This document shows, one piece after another, positions 1-7,536 of a stretch of 18,674 nt of DNA. The position numbers and the translations under genes are program-made. The stretch covers positions 1 to 18,674 of the forward strand of contig CAMLFF010000027.1 in NCBI GenBank assembly GCA_946479185.1, written 5' to 3'. The DNA comes from an uncultured Sphingobium sp. (GTDB lineage: Bacteria > Pseudomonadota > Alphaproteobacteria > Sphingomonadales > Sphingomonadaceae). Position 1 is the first letter of the stretch, and each line of letters starts with the position of its first letter. Below the pieces are notes generated by a model. The model saw nothing but the letters and a program-made list of their open reading frames with translations. It did not search any database and was not told the origin of the DNA.

Positions 1-53
1 GCGCAGACGCTGGCAAGGGCAAGCTTGGAATGGCGGCGGATGGGGAGGGACAT
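1..53 (-). CDS. 5' end of a putative exported protein (partial)
   Basis: Reading the minus strand from an ATG at 53-51 gives MSLPIRRHSKLALASVC before the window edge. This has the look of a signal peptide start: a basic stretch (RRHSK) followed by the beginning of a hydrophobic core. A GGAG Shine-Dalgarno-like sequence lies about 7 bases upstream of the ATG, which supports a real start. The gene would be transcribed divergently from the aminopeptidase gene to its right. Only 17 codons are visible, so no family can be named; being exported is an inference from the N-terminus alone. Confidence 0.45.
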   Translation of the reverse strand, partial: MSLPIRRHSKLALASVC

Positions 54-196
54 GCACGTCTCCGAACAGGATACTGGGTTTGCCGGGCGCTTATCGGCGG
101 CTGGCTGAATGATTGCGGAACATAGCGGCAGCATCCGGTCCCGCAAAGCATCACGTGACTGGACAGGCCGCTTTTCCGCTTTACCCTCCACCCGTA

Positions 197-1861
197 ATGA
201 AAAAGTCATTCCTCAATCACTTAGCGCTCAGCGCCAACAGGAGTTTGCCGCCCGTGTCTCTGGTTCTCGATCTGCGTTTGATGTCCCTCGCTCTGCCGCT
301 CGCCCTGCTCGCAACGGCGCCGCTGGCTGCACAAGCGCCGGTTGGCACGCTGGTGACACCGGGCGCACCCGCCAACAGCATGCCGCGCCCCTTCACCTTC
401 GCCGCGAGCGCCGCCGCGCCGGGCGCGCTCGTGGTGCCGATGACGGGGAGCGCATTGCCGGATCTGCAAGGCATTGCGCTGGATGCGTCCAGCCGCGCGA
501 GCATCGATCAGGCCATTGCGGCTGCGCAGTTCAAGGGCGGCAAGAAGGATATCCTTGCCCTGCGCGGCATCGGCCCCTGGTCGCAAGTCCTGCTTATTGG
601 CATGGGTCCATTGCCGCAGGGCGAGGCGCGCCGCGCCGTCCTGCGCGATGGCGGTGGCCGCGCCGCACAAGCGCTTAGCAAAGAGCGCGCATCGATCATC
701 GTCGCAATGCCAGCCGCGCTTGGCAGCAGCGATCAGGCGGCCGAAGTCGCGCTGGGCTATGCCCTCGGCCAGTATCGGTTCGATCGTTACAAGAGCGATC
801 GCAAAGATGTGCCCGCTGCCGCCGTGACGTTCGTCAGCCCCCAGGCCGATGCCATCGGCACGCTCTGGCGCTCGCGGCTGTCTGCATTGGCAGAGGGTGT
901 GACGCTTTCGCGCGATTTGGCCACCGAGCCTGCCAATATCCTCTATCCCGAAACGTTCGTGGAACGCACCCGCGCGGCCTTTTCCGGCATCTCCGGCGTT
1001 ACCATCGAGGTGCTGGACGAAGCGGCGATGCGCAAGCTCGGCATGGGGTCGATCCTCGGCGTCGGGCAAGGCTCCGTCCGTCCGCCGCGGCTAATGATGA
1101 TCAGTTATCGCGGGGCCGGTGCGTCCACCGCGCCGCTCGCGCTGGTCGGCAAGGGCATCACCTTCGATAGCGGCGGCCTCTCGATCAAACCGTCGCGCGG
1201 CATGTGGGAAATGAAGACGGATATGTCCGGCGCGGGCACGGTTGCGGCGACCCTGCTCTCGCTCGCCAAATCGCAAGCGCCCGTGAATGTCGTCGGCGTG
1301 ATGGCGCTCGCGGAGAATATGCCGGGCGGCAATGCTCAGCGCCCCGGCGATGTGGTGCGCACGATGAGCGGCAAGACCATCGAGATGCTGAATGCCGATG
1401 CCGAGGGGCGGATGGTGCTGGCCGATGCGGTGGAATATGTGGTGGACCGCGCCAAGCCCCGCGCCGTGATCACCGTGGCAACCTTGACCGGCGCTGCGGT
1501 GGCCGCGCTCGATGATGAATATGCCGCTCTGTTCAGCCGCGATGAGGCGCTGGTAACAGACATCCAGGCCGCGAGCGTGCCCACCGGAGAGGCGGTCTGG
1601 CGCCTGCCCCTCCATGAAAATTATGCGGACGATCTGCGCTCCACCATCGCGGACATCAAGAATGTCGTGGAAGGTGGCGGCCCCGGCGCGAGCCTTGGCG
1701 CGCATTTCGTGGGTCATTTCGTGAAGCAAGGCACGCCCTGGGCGCATCTCGATATTGCTGGCGTGGCCTGGAGCGATGCGGCCTTGCCCGTGTCGCCCAA
1801 GGGGTCGACGGCTTGGGGCGTTCGCTTGCTTGATGAACTGGCGCGGCGCGCTCAGCCATAA
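197..1861 (+). CDS. Exported M17 family (leucyl) aminopeptidase
   Basis: This is a metallo-aminopeptidase of family M17, which removes N-terminal residues from peptides using two metal ions. The C-terminal catalytic domain is intact: GKGITFDSGG supplies the metal-binding lysine and aspartate, KTDMSGAG a further metal aspartate, and NADAEGRM the Asp/Glu pair plus the catalytic arginine. The usual family form of the last motif is NTDAEGRL. M17 enzymes are normally cytosolic, but here the N-terminus carries a hydrophobic stretch (MSLALPLALL...) ending in AAQA, a good signal peptidase I site, so export is likely. The first ATG is at 197 (554 residues). An ATG at 281 would start right at the signal peptide core (526 residues) and is a serious alternative, since neither start has a clear ribosome binding site. 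It is not obviously part of the catabolic genes downstream. Family assignment is firm; the start is not. Confidence 0.9.
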   Translation: MKKSFLNHLALSANRSLPPVSLVLDLRLMSLALPLALLATAPLAAQAPVGTLVTPGAPANSMPRPFTFAASAAAPGALVVPMTGSALPDLQGIALDASSRASIDQAIAAAQFKGGKKDILALRGIGPWSQVLLIGMGPLPQGEARRAVLRDGGGRAAQALSKERASIIVAMPAALGSSDQAAEVALGYALGQYRFDRYKSDRKDVPAAAVTFVSPQADAIGTLWRSRLSALAEGVTLSRDLATEPANILYPETFVERTRAAFSGISGVTIEVLDEAAMRKLGMGSILGVGQGSVRPPRLMMISYRGAGASTAPLALVGKGITFDSGGLSIKPSRGMWEMKTDMSGAGTVAATLLSLAKSQAPVNVVGVMALAENMPGGNAQRPGDVVRTMSGKTIEMLNADAEGRMVLADAVEYVVDRAKPRAVITVATLTGAAVAALDDEYAALFSRDEALVTDIQAASVPTGEAVWRLPLHENYADDLRSTIADIKNVVEGGGPGASLGAHFVGHFVKQGTPWAHLDIAGVAWSDAALPVSPKGSTAWGVRLLDELARRAQP

Positions 1862-1883
1862 GGGCCCGGCAGCGCAGGCGCGT

Positions 1884-1900
1884 GGGCGCTCCCTCCGCCC
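1884..1900 (+). terminator. Weak GC hairpin after the aminopeptidase gene
   Basis: GGGCG at 1884-1888 pairs with CGCCC at 1896-1900 around a 7-base loop, 23 bases after the aminopeptidase stop codon, and is followed by TCGTT. The stem is only 5 bp and there is no real U-tract, so it may be a weak terminator or chance in GC-rich DNA. Confidence 0.2.
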
Positions 1901-1937
1901 TCGTTGGAGTAAAGCCTCAGACTGACCAGCAAAGTTA

Positions 1938-1967
1938 ATTGACATTTCCAGTGAATATTATAGCCAT
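1938..1967 (+). promoter_or_regulatory. Candidate promoter/operator upstream of the iacB-like operon
   Basis: An AT-rich island in otherwise GC-rich DNA sits 58-87 bases before the start of the iacB-like gene. It contains a perfect -35-like TTGACA at 1939-1944 and -10-like TATTAT (1956) or TATAGC (1959). Their spacing from TTGACA is 11 or 14 bases, shorter than the usual 16-18, so a standard housekeeping promoter is not clear. ATTGAC (1938-1943) and GTGAAT (1951-1956) form an imperfect dyad. The 12-mer TTGACATTTCCA at 1939-1950 recurs exactly, on the other strand, upstream of the AraC gene. A regulator site overlapping a promoter is my preferred reading. Confidence 0.45.
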
Positions 1968-2024
1968 GGTCCTCTGATCGCTATGCAGCCTGCTGTTTGC
2001 GAAAATCTGAGAGGGGACCGATCG

Positions 2025-2384
2025 ATGACTGAGCAGCCCAAGAAGCTCCGCGTGCTTCTCTGCAGTGCCGTTACGCAGAATTTCTTCGATCTGCCCGGCT
2101 CGGAGATTGGCACCGTCTGGGGTGGCGTTGCCGAGATGTTGAAGGGCATTCGTGCCCTGCCCGGCGTCGATATCCTTGGCACCATGGACGATGACGAGAC
2201 GATGGTCGGCACCTCGCCAAATGGCTGGCCCTGGACCTTCTATATCCTCGCCGATTTCCCGGATCGCGATAGTGTCGTTGCTGCCTGCAACCTCTACCGC
2301 GTGACGCAGGTCGGCGAACATCGCCTCTGGAAATACATGCGCGTTGAAGCCCGGATCGGGCGCGAGCTCGTGATCCCCGAATAA
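2025..2384 (+). CDS. iacB: IacB-like small protein
   Basis: This 119-residue protein resembles, from memory of the family, IacB of the bacterial indole-3-acetic-acid (iac) catabolic clusters, whose biochemical role is unsettled. Visible features are an N-terminal beta-strand-like LRVLLCSAVTQNFFD, a central LPGVDILGTMDDDETMVG and WPWTFYILADFPDRDSV, and a C-terminal LWKYMRVEARIGREL. There is no signal peptide or membrane segment, so it should be cytosolic. The compact alternation of strands and helices would fit a dimeric alpha/beta-barrel-like fold (inference). I chose the ATG at 2025 because an AGAGGGG ribosome binding site precedes it; an in-frame ATG at 1983 lacks one. It is the first gene of a run with an SDR and a flavin reductase, both of which have counterparts (IacE, IacG) in iac clusters. 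The name rests on recalled similarity, not on a search. Confidence 0.55.
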   Translation: MTEQPKKLRVLLCSAVTQNFFDLPGSEIGTVWGGVAEMLKGIRALPGVDILGTMDDDETMVGTSPNGWPWTFYILADFPDRDSVVAACNLYRVTQVGEHRLWKYMRVEARIGRELVIPE

Positions 2385-2413
2385 AGCCAAAGCGCGCGAA
2401 AGGCAGAACAAGC

Positions 2414-3154
2414 ATGTCACAAATTGTTTGCGTAACGGGCGCGGCGCAAGGACTTGGCGCAGCGATTTCGCGGGCCTTTCACGCCGCTGGCTACAAGGTC
2501 GCTATCACGGATGTCGATGAGGCAGGCCTGTCTGCCCTCGCCGCGGAACTGGATGCTTCGGGTGAGACGGTGCTCCCCGTAACGCTCGATGTTCGCTCGC
2601 AAGAGGCGTTCGAGGCGGCCCGCGATGCCATCCTGGCCAAGTGGGGCGCCGTCCATGTGCTGGTCAACAATGCCGTCATAACCGCAGCGAAGCCGGTTCT
2701 GGATATCACGCCGGACGAGTTCGACTTCGTCATGGGTGTGAATGTCCGCGGGACGTTCGTCGGCTGTCAGGTCTTCGGGCGCCTGTTCAAGGAGGCGGGC
2801 TATGGCCGCATCGTGAACATCGCGTCGCTGGCCGGGCAGAATGGCGGCACCGCCACGGGGGCTCATTATGCGGCGTCCAAGGGCGCGATCCTCACGCTGA
2901 CGAAGGTGTTCGCGCGTGATCTTGCGGCTTTTGGCATTACCGTGAACGCCATTGCACCCGGCCCGTTGGACCTTCCATCGGTTCGGCGCACGGTCCCGGC
3001 TGACAAGCTGCCCGGCATCATCGCGGGTATTCCCGTCGGCGCGCTTGGCGATCCCAGCTTCATTGCCGATATTGCCGTGCAATTGGCGGAGCCGAAAGCG
3101 GGCTTTGTTACTGGAGCAACCTGGGACGCCAATGGCGGCCTCTTCATGCGCTGA
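2414..3154 (+). CDS. Short-chain dehydrogenase/reductase (classical SDR)
   Basis: This is a 246-residue NAD(P)-dependent oxidoreductase of the classical SDR family with every key element: the nucleotide-binding TGAAQGLG at residues 8-15, NNA at 85-87 (followed by V instead of the common G), Asn110, and the catalytic Ser138, Tyr152 and Lys156 (YAASK). Asp33 at the end of the second strand predicts a preference for NAD(H). It starts 29 bases after the iacB-like gene and ends 8 bases before the flavin reductase, so co-transcription is very likely. In iac clusters the SDR IacE acts on hydroxylated indole-acetate intermediates; the same role here is only suggested by the neighbours. The substrate is unknown. 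Confidence 0.88.
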   Translation: MSQIVCVTGAAQGLGAAISRAFHAAGYKVAITDVDEAGLSALAAELDASGETVLPVTLDVRSQEAFEAARDAILAKWGAVHVLVNNAVITAAKPVLDITPDEFDFVMGVNVRGTFVGCQVFGRLFKEAGYGRIVNIASLAGQNGGTATGAHYAASKGAILTLTKVFARDLAAFGITVNAIAPGPLDLPSVRRTVPADKLPGIIAGIPVGALGDPSFIADIAVQLAEPKAGFVTGATWDANGGLFMR

Positions 3155-3162
3155 GGTCGATC

Positions 3163-3666
3163 ATGGTCGAACAATCTGCATTTCGCGAAGCTCTCTCCCG
3201 TCTGGGCGCAGCCGTCAATGCCATCACCACCGATGGCGAGGCCGGACGATACGGGATCGTGGCGTCGGCTGTCTGCAGCGTGACCGACACGCCGCCGACC
3301 GTCCTTGTCTGCGTCAACCGCTCCTCCGCGGCAAACGAGATGCTCAAGGCGAATGGCGTGCTCTGCGTGAATGTGCTTGGCAGCGCGCATCAGCCCCTGT
3401 CCGAGCGATTGTCGAACCGGACCTTCACGGTCGACGAGCGCTTTGGCGACGCTGATCTCTGGATGACGCTCGAGACCGGCGCGCCCGTGTTCAAGGATGC
3501 ATCCGTCTCTCTCGATTGCAAGGTCGCGACAATTTCCGAAGTGGGGACGCACAGCGTCTTCTTCTGTGAAGTCGTTGCCGTGCGCATGAGCGAGACCAGA
3601 GACGCCCTCATGTATTTCGACCGTGCCTATCACGGCCTCGCATCGCGAGAGAGCAGCGCGGCTTGA
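3163..3666 (+). CDS. Flavin reductase (HpaC/IacG-like)
   Basis: This 167-residue protein matches the flavin reductase domain family that supplies reduced FMN or FAD to two-component monooxygenases. The signs are GIVASAVCSVTDTPPTVLVCVNRSS (residues 31-55, flavin-binding region), the GTHSVFFCEV segment carrying the family's conserved G-x-H (129-138), and YFDRAYHGL near the C-terminus. Length is typical. The ribosome binding site is GAGG in the end of the preceding SDR gene, 8 bases away, so translation of the two is probably coupled. No oxygenase component lies in the window, so its partner must be elsewhere, perhaps beyond the right edge. In iac clusters the equivalent protein is IacG, serving IacA. 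Family is secure, partner is inferred. Confidence 0.87.
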   Translation: MVEQSAFREALSRLGAAVNAITTDGEAGRYGIVASAVCSVTDTPPTVLVCVNRSSAANEMLKANGVLCVNVLGSAHQPLSERLSNRTFTVDERFGDADLWMTLETGAPVFKDASVSLDCKVATISEVGTHSVFFCEVVAVRMSETRDALMYFDRAYHGLASRESSAA

Positions 3667-3697
3667 AGTCCCGCCTGCCCTCTTCCCGCCAAAGGGC

Positions 3698-4987
3698 ATG
3701 CCCCGCGTGAAGGCGCCGAGCCCCGTCCGCTATGTGATGGCGTCGGTCGTGGGCAATGCACTCGAATGGTATGATTTCTTCCTCTTCGCTGCCGCATCGG
3801 CGCTGATTTTCGATAAGCTCTTCTTCCCGCCGGGTGGCGATCCGCTCATCGGCATTCTCGGCTCACTGGCGACTTATGCGGTGGGGTTTGCCGCAAGACC
3901 CCTTGGCGGCCTCATCTTCGGATCGATGGGGGATCGCAAAGGCCGGACGGTTTCGCTGCTGTGGACACTGTCCCTCATGGGTGCCGCAACCTTCACCATC
4001 GGGCTCCTCCCAACCTATGAGCAGGCCGGCTTTTGGGCCGTGGCCTGTCTCGTGGGCTTGCGGATTCTGCAGGGCATTGCGGCTGGCGGCGAGTGGGGCG
4101 GGGGCGTGCTCCTGATCGCAGAGAACAGCCCCGCAGAGCGTCGCGGCTTCCTCACGGCGTGGAGCCAGGTGGGTGTCGGCCTTGGCTTTGTGCTCTCATC
4201 ATCCGCTTTCTACCTCGCACAGCTTTTGCCGCAGGATGATTTCATGGCCTGGGGATGGCGCATCCCCTTCCTCCTGAGCGTCATCATCGTCCCCGTCGGC
4301 ATCGCGATCCGCCGTAACCTGCCCGAGAGCGATGACTATCGGGAGCGCACCGATAAGGTGTCCACCCCGGTGCTCGCCTTATTCAGGCGCTATCCAAAGG
4401 AAATCGCCGCCGCCGTGGGCATCCGACTGGCTGAAAGCGGCGGTTCTCATTTGATGCTGGCCTTCGCGCTCGCCTATGGGCGTAGCGTCGGCGTGGAGAC
4501 GGGTATCCTTCTGGCAGGGGTGACGATCGGCATGCTGGCCGACAGTGCCATGATGCCGGTGTTCGGCGCTTTGTCAGATCGCTTCGGCCGCCGCATCATC
4601 TATGCCTTTGGCGTGGTCGCTCTGGCCCTGTTTGCCTGGCCGTTTTTCCTGCTGCTGGCGATGAAGACCGCCCTTCCGGTGATCGCCGCTTTCGTGATCG
4701 GCAATGGCCTTTGCCATGCCGCGATGATCGGCGTTCAGCCGACGCTCTACGCAGAATTGTTCGATGCGGACGTGCGCTATTCGGGCCTGTCGATGGCGCA
4801 TGAGGTGTCCGCCGTCATCGTCGGATGGTCCCCGCTGGCCGCCGCTGCCTTGATGGCTGCCTTTGGCTCGGTCGTCCCCGTTGTCATCATGATCGTCATT
4901 CTATGCGCGATCAGCCTCGTCTCACTTCTGGGGCTGGCGCCGCACAAACAGAGCGGGATGGCCGGAACAATGCTTGTGTCACGCTGA
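3698..4987 (+). CDS. MFS transporter, metabolite:H+ symporter (MHS) type
   Basis: This is an inner-membrane carrier of about 429 residues with roughly 12 hydrophobic segments. The opening SVVGNALEWYDFFLFAAASA is typical of the MHS family, which includes shikimate, alpha-ketoglutarate and proline/betaine symporters that import small organic acids with protons. The MFS motif A appears as GSMGDRKGR, followed by the family's LRILQGIAAGGEWGGG. I chose the ATG at 3698 because it begins just before the first membrane segment. An in-frame ATG at 3623 would overlap the flavin reductase gene by 44 bases and add 25 residues of no family character. The gene belongs to the same run as the iacB-like/SDR/reductase genes. 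It probably imports the pathway substrate or an acid intermediate; the actual substrate cannot be read from sequence. Confidence 0.87.
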   Translation: MPRVKAPSPVRYVMASVVGNALEWYDFFLFAAASALIFDKLFFPPGGDPLIGILGSLATYAVGFAARPLGGLIFGSMGDRKGRTVSLLWTLSLMGAATFTIGLLPTYEQAGFWAVACLVGLRILQGIAAGGEWGGGVLLIAENSPAERRGFLTAWSQVGVGLGFVLSSSAFYLAQLLPQDDFMAWGWRIPFLLSVIIVPVGIAIRRNLPESDDYRERTDKVSTPVLALFRRYPKEIAAAVGIRLAESGGSHLMLAFALAYGRSVGVETGILLAGVTIGMLADSAMMPVFGALSDRFGRRIIYAFGVVALALFAWPFFLLLAMKTALPVIAAFVIGNGLCHAAMIGVQPTLYAELFDADVRYSGLSMAHEVSAVIVGWSPLAAAALMAAFGSVVPVVIMIVILCAISLVSLLGLAPHKQSGMAGTMLVSR

Positions 4988-5041
4988 TGCGAGCAGCACC
5001 CAATCCGCTCAACGCCACGCCAGATCGAGGAACAGACGCAT

Positions 5042-6352
5042 ATGAGTGAGGCAATCATCGCAACGCCGCGCGTCTCGGAGCGCAGGGCTTGGTACATCGT
5101 GTCCGTCTGCATGCTTGCCTATATTCTCTCCTATGTTGATCGGCAGATTCTCTCCCTGCTGATCGGCCCGATCAAGGCTGATCTCGGTATCAATGATACG
5201 CAGTTCGGGCTTCTGAGCGGCCTGGCTTTCTCCATCTTCTATTCCACCGCCGGCATCCCGATTGCGAGCCTGTCGGACCGGATGTCGCGCCCCCTCGTGA
5301 TTGCAGGCGGCATCGCGATCTGGAGCCTTGCCACGGCGGCGAGTGGCTTGGTGACGGGGTTCCTCATGCTCTTCCTGGCGCGTGTCGTGGTCGGGGCCGG
5401 GGAGGCGGCCCTGTCGCCAGCGACCTATTCGCTGATCAGTGATCTCTTCCCCCGCGAGAAGCTTGGTCGCGCCGTTGCGATCTATTCGACGGGCACCTTC
5501 CTCGGCAGCAGCCTCGCCTTCCTTGTCGGGGCGACGGTCATCGCGCTGGTGAGTGACAGCGAGGCGACGATGTTGCTGGGCATGACCTTCCGGCCCTGGC
5601 AACTCACCTTCCTGATCGTCGGGCTTCCAGGGCTGCTGCTCGCGGCCTTGTTCGTGATGACAATGAAGGATCCGGTGCCACCCGCCGAACGCGTCCTTGC
5701 CGGTATTCCCAGCTTTAGACAGGTGCTGAGCTTTCTGAATGAACAGCGCGGCATCTTCGCACCGCACATCTTCGGCTTCACCTTTGCGGCGATGGCGCTG
5801 TTCGCGGTTCTGGGCTGGGCGCCAGCCTATCTCATGCGGACCTTCTCCATTGGCCCTGCAACGAGCGGGCTGTGGCTTGCCCTGATCGCGGCCGTGGCGG
5901 GCGGCGGCGGCGTGATGGCGAGTGGCCTCCTCATGGATCGGCTGACGAAAAAGGGGCGCCACGATGCGCCCTTCATAACCGGCATGGTCGGCGCGGCGGG
6001 CACCATCGTCCCGGCGATCCTGCTGCCCTTCGCGCCGAGCCTGCACTTTGGCCTCGTCTTCATCGCGCTGGCATTGTTCTTCGCATCATTCCCCCAGCCT
6101 CCGTCGACAGCCGTCATGCAGATCGCCGCGCCCGCGCGGATGCGCTCGCGCGTTTCGGCCATCTTCCTCTTCACCAACTCATTGCTGGGTCTCACGGTTG
6201 GCATGATGCTCATCGGTTTTCTGAACGATCGGGTCTTCACCCATCCTGCTGGCGTCGCGTCTTCGCTGGCGGTGGTCGTTGGCGGCGCTTCGGTCCTGGC
6301 CTTGGCCCTTCTTTCATTCGGGCGGAAGCCGTTCGCGCGCTTCGTCGGCTAA
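5042..6352 (+). CDS. MFS transporter, spinster-like
   Basis: This is a 436-residue inner-membrane carrier with about 12 membrane segments. The N-terminal LAYILSYVDRQILSLLIGPIK and the loop LSDRMSRP are characteristic of the spinster-like MFS group that is abundant in sphingomonads and often sits in aromatic or xenobiotic degradation clusters. A strong GAGGAA ribosome binding site lies 8 bases before the ATG. It begins 54 bases after the MHS carrier gene and shows little sequence resemblance to it, so this is not a simple duplication; the two may carry different compounds or work in opposite directions. The substrate is unknown. It is the last gene of this run before a 101-base gap. Confidence 0.86.
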   Translation: MSEAIIATPRVSERRAWYIVSVCMLAYILSYVDRQILSLLIGPIKADLGINDTQFGLLSGLAFSIFYSTAGIPIASLSDRMSRPLVIAGGIAIWSLATAASGLVTGFLMLFLARVVVGAGEAALSPATYSLISDLFPREKLGRAVAIYSTGTFLGSSLAFLVGATVIALVSDSEATMLLGMTFRPWQLTFLIVGLPGLLLAALFVMTMKDPVPPAERVLAGIPSFRQVLSFLNEQRGIFAPHIFGFTFAAMALFAVLGWAPAYLMRTFSIGPATSGLWLALIAAVAGGGGVMASGLLMDRLTKKGRHDAPFITGMVGAAGTIVPAILLPFAPSLHFGLVFIALALFFASFPQPPSTAVMQIAAPARMRSRVSAIFLFTNSLLGLTVGMMLIGFLNDRVFTHPAGVASSLAVVVGGASVLALALLSFGRKPFARFVG

Positions 6353-6420
6353 CCCTTCGCTGCGGATACCGCATCGCCCGTTCCGATAGCGGATAGCTGG
6401 CGGGCCGCGTCTGGCTCAGA

Positions 6421-6450
6421 TTGATCCTCATAGTTGAACAAGAGGATTGA
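6421..6450 (+). promoter_or_regulatory. Hairpin that would cover a ribosome binding site
   Basis: TTGATCCTC at 6421-6429 can pair with GAGGATTGA at 6442-6450 (nine pairs, two of them G-U) around a 12-base loop. The right arm contains the AGAGGA ribosome binding site of the octopine-dehydrogenase-family gene that begins at 6454. In RNA this would hide the site, so the hairpin could set or regulate translation; it could equally be a DNA operator. The stem is modest, and chance is possible. Confidence 0.35.
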
Positions 6451-6453
6451 TTA

Positions 6454-7536
6454 ATGCGTGTGGCTGTTTTGGGGGGCGGGCATGGTAGCTATGCGGCCGC
6501 AGCGGAACTCAGCGAAAATGGCCATGAGGTTTGGTTCTGGCGTCGCGGCGCCGATGCGTTCCAAGCCGTGCTTGAGACCAAGACCATCCGCGTGCGTGAC
6601 TTCAAGGGCGAGCGTGATGTGACGATCGCTCACCCGACGCTGTCGCTTGAAGAGGCGATCAGCGCGGCTGAGGTCATCATCGTCCCGCTGCCAGCAATCT
6701 CGCATGACGATCTCGCAACGGTCGCTGCGCCTTATTGGAAGGACGGCCAGGTCGTCTTTCTCCCGCCCGGCACGCTTGGCTCGTTCGTGTTCGCCAAGGC
6801 CGCCAGGGATGCCGGAAACAATGCTGAGGTGAGCTTCGCCGAGACGGGCACGCTGCCCTATCTCGTGCGCAAGCATGGCGATGCGGAAATCGTCGTGAGC
6901 GGTTATGCAACGCGGCTGCCGACCGGCGTCTTCCCGGCGAAGAATAGCGAGCACGCCTTTGGTCTGCTCGAGCAGGTCTATCCCTCCATCGAGCGGATCG
7001 AGGACGCGCTTTCGGGCGGTCTGATGAATGCCGGCCCGATCATTCACCCGCCGCTGATCATGATGAATGCCGGGCCGCTTGAGCATTTTCCGGCCTGGGA
7101 CATCCACAATGAGGGAACGCAGCCCTCCATCCGCCGGGTCACGACCGCGCTGGACGAGGAGCGCATCGCCGTTCGCGAGGCGCTCGGCTATGTGGCGCCG
7201 CATTTCCCGCTCGCGGACCATTATTCCAAGGATGGCGACGAGTGGATGTATGGCAATTCGGCGCATGAGAAGCTGACGGACAGCGGCGACTGGCGTGAGG
7301 ATATCGATCTCCAGACGCATCGCTACATGACCGAGGATACCACGCTCGGCCTGTCCATGATCGTCTCGATTGGCCGTTGGGCAGGGCAGCCCACGCCAGT
7401 CGCCGCAGGCCTGCTTGCGATTGCGTCAGCCATCACCGGCAAGGATCTTTATGCGATCGGGCGCACGCTGGAGAATTTGGGGCTGGCGCAGCTCGATAAG
7501 GCCGCGATGAAGGACTTCCTCCGCAATGGCTATTGA
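6454..7536 (+). CDS. Octopine/nopaline dehydrogenase family oxidoreductase
   Basis: This 360-residue protein has an N-terminal Rossmann domain (VAVLGGGHGSY, residues 4-13) and the C-terminal octopine-dehydrogenase domain. Family signatures are GPIIHPPLIMMNAG, with the likely catalytic His198, and RYMTED (290-295), with the Asp295 that partners the histidine in characterised opine dehydrogenases. Known members reductively join an amino acid to a keto acid, or the reverse, with NAD(P)H; many bacterial homologues have no known substrate. It has no signal peptide, so it is cytosolic. An AGAGGA ribosome binding site precedes the ATG. Its 3' end overlaps the next gene by 11 bases, so the two are translationally coupled and probably act in sequence. 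An opine substrate is possible, but a related keto- or hydroxy-acid reaction in the catabolic pathway is equally plausible. Confidence 0.82.
   Translation: MRVAVLGGGHGSYAAAAELSENGHEVWFWRRGADAFQAVLETKTIRVRDFKGERDVTIAHPTLSLEEAISAAEVIIVPLPAISHDDLATVAAPYWKDGQVVFLPPGTLGSFVFAKAARDAGNNAEVSFAETGTLPYLVRKHGDAEIVVSGYATRLPTGVFPAKNSEHAFGLLEQVYPSIERIEDALSGGLMNAGPIIHPPLIMMNAGPLEHFPAWDIHNEGTQPSIRRVTTALDEERIAVREALGYVAPHFPLADHYSKDGDEWMYGNSAHEKLTDSGDWREDIDLQTHRYMTEDTTLGLSMIVSIGRWAGQPTPVAAGLLAIASAITGKDLYAIGRTLENLGLAQLDKAAMKDFLRNGY

Noticed and set aside
221..1069. Minus-strand open frame of 282 codons opposite the aminopeptidase gene
   Set aside because: Arginine/alanine/histidine-rich shadow of the M17 gene with no family character.
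1939..1964. TTGACA read as the -35 of a normal sigma-70 promoter
   Set aside because: The best -10 candidates are only 11 or 14 bases away, and the same TTGACA at 9627-9622 also lacks a -10 at 16-18 bases. The longer shared 12-mer argues for a protein site, so I kept it only as a promoter/operator candidate.
3623..3697. N-terminal extension of the MHS carrier overlapping the flavin reductase gene
   Set aside because: The extra 25 residues resemble no carrier N-terminus; the ATG at 3698 sits at the expected distance from the first membrane segment.
5009..6046. Minus-strand open frame of 345 codons opposite the second MFS gene
   Set aside because: Extremely rich in charged residues and glutamine, with no hydrophobic core; a mirror of a membrane protein gene, not a protein.
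6361..6412. TGCGG/CCGCA hairpin and repeated GATAGC after the second MFS gene
   Set aside because: Stem of 5 bp with a 3-base loop, no T run, and a 6-base repeat only; too weak to call a terminator or an operator.
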